Assembly (NCBI GenBank): GCA_902984215.1
Contig: CADWAF010000370.1
Span: 1-15,100, forward strand
Source of the DNA: Willaertia magna
Lineage: Eukaryota > Heterolobosea > Eutetramitea > Acrasida > Naegleriidae
Direction of reading: 5' to 3'
DNA: 15,100 bases
The position numbers were made by a program, and so were the translations under genes. The notes under the pieces are model-generated. The model worked only from the letters and a program-made list of their open reading frames with translations. It was not told the DNA's origin and did no database searches. Below are positions 14,633 through 15,100 of this stretch, piece by piece. Numbering within the stretch: the first letter of the stretch is position 1; every line of letters begins with the position of its first letter.

Positions 14633-15100
14633 ATGTTACAAGATCAACAACAACAACAAGAAAATAATGAACTTGATCTATCTTGTCCCATTAGTAAAGA
14701 TTTATTAGAAGATCCAATTGTAGTACCATGTTGTGGAAGAGCATTTTCTAGACAATCTTTATTAGATTATTTTTCTTTTCATAATGAAAATTTTAATGAA
14801 AATTCAGATGAAAATTTCAATGAAAGATCATGTCCTTGTTGTAGAGGAACTTTAACAAACTTTAATATAGAACAAGCTCCCAAAAATGTAAATTTATCTT
14901 CTCTTGTGGAAACCTTTAAACTACAAGTAATTCCACCACAAACAGTTCAACAAACAGTTCAAAAAGAAAAAGAAGAAGAAAATAAAGCAATTTTTAAGGC
15001 AGAAGTAGAACATTTAATAAATGTAGATGATGTAGATATTGGCGTTGCAGAAATGAAAATTATGGTTGATGATTCCACATTAAATCCAAAACCAACTTTA
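14633..15100 (+). CDS. U-box domain protein, 5' part (runs off the window)
   Basis: The start is in the context AAAATG and 156 codons stay open to the window end. After a short Gln5 leader, residues 16-95 form a U-box: LSCPISKDLLEDPIVVPCCG (16-35), then RAFSRQSLLDYF, SCPCCRGTL (66-74) and PKNVNLSSLVETF (83-95). U-boxes are the zinc-free relatives of RING fingers that recruit ubiquitin-conjugating enzymes. Here the second ligand Cys of a RING is Ser21 and the 'CGHxFC' positions are CGRAFS, so zinc binding is not expected. A Glu/Asn/Asp-rich insertion of about 15 residues (50-64) widens the middle of the domain. After it come a Gln/Lys/Glu-rich stretch (103-118) and the start of an acidic region. 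The remaining domains, which would tell the substrate, are outside the window. Confidence 0.8.
   Translation, partial: MLQDQQQQQENNELDLSCPISKDLLEDPIVVPCCGRAFSRQSLLDYFSFHNENFNENSDENFNERSCPCCRGTLTNFNIEQAPKNVNLSSLVETFKLQVIPPQTVQQTVQKEKEEENKAIFKAEVEHLINVDDVDIGVAEMKIMVDDSTLNPKPTL

Noticed and set aside
1..15100. CRISPR array, insertion sequence or transposon
   Set aside because: No spaced direct repeats, terminal inverted repeats, transposase or reverse transcriptase motifs are visible; the repeats present are in-frame trinucleotide runs or short promoter repeats.

Overview
The window is nuclear DNA from a very AT-rich, intron-poor eukaryote, most likely an amoeboid protist of the dictyostelid type. 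The evidence is as follows. Coding DNA uses almost only A/T-ending codons. Proteins are full of in-frame Asn, Gln, Thr and Ser runs. Starts sit in A-rich contexts (AAAATG), AATAAA signals follow stops, and one short GT..AG intron (64 nt) is present. TAA and TGA both act as stops, so the standard code fits. I cannot fix the species; Heterolobosea or another AT-rich amoeba remain possible.

Layout, left to right. (1) 1-1206 (+): the 3' part of a DENN-domain Rab regulator, its start outside the window. (2) 1207-1410: a short spacer with a strikingly GC-rich, palindrome-rich block. (3) 1411-3558 (+): a 715-residue Asn/Gln-rich protein with one Cys/His cluster spaced like the Sgf11 (ataxin-7-like 3) zinc finger. 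(4) 3516-11315 (-): a single 2,599-codon intronless frame that I identify as huntingtin. It meets gene 3 tail to tail with 43 bp of coding overlap, and its start region is an exact 24-bp tandem duplication. (5) 11316-11699: a divergent promoter region. (6) 11700-12440 (+): a small secreted, probably GPI-anchored glycoprotein. (7) 12671-12967 (+): a 98-residue protein that looks like a free-standing KIX domain. (8) 13190-14231 (+, one intron): an F-box-like N-terminus fused to a complete Rho-type GTPase ending in a CaaX box. (9) 14633-15100 (+): the 5' part of a U-box ubiquitin-ligase-like gene, cut by the window edge.

The genes are not an operon, and no shared pathway is proven. Themes recur, though: vesicle and cytoskeleton control (DENN, huntingtin, Rho), ubiquitin (F-box, U-box) and transcription (KIX, Sgf11-like finger). 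The most unusual items are the F-box-Rho fusion with a changed switch I, the duplicated huntingtin start, the overlapping huntingtin/zinc-finger 3' ends, and spacers that are clearly richer in G+C than the genes beside them.
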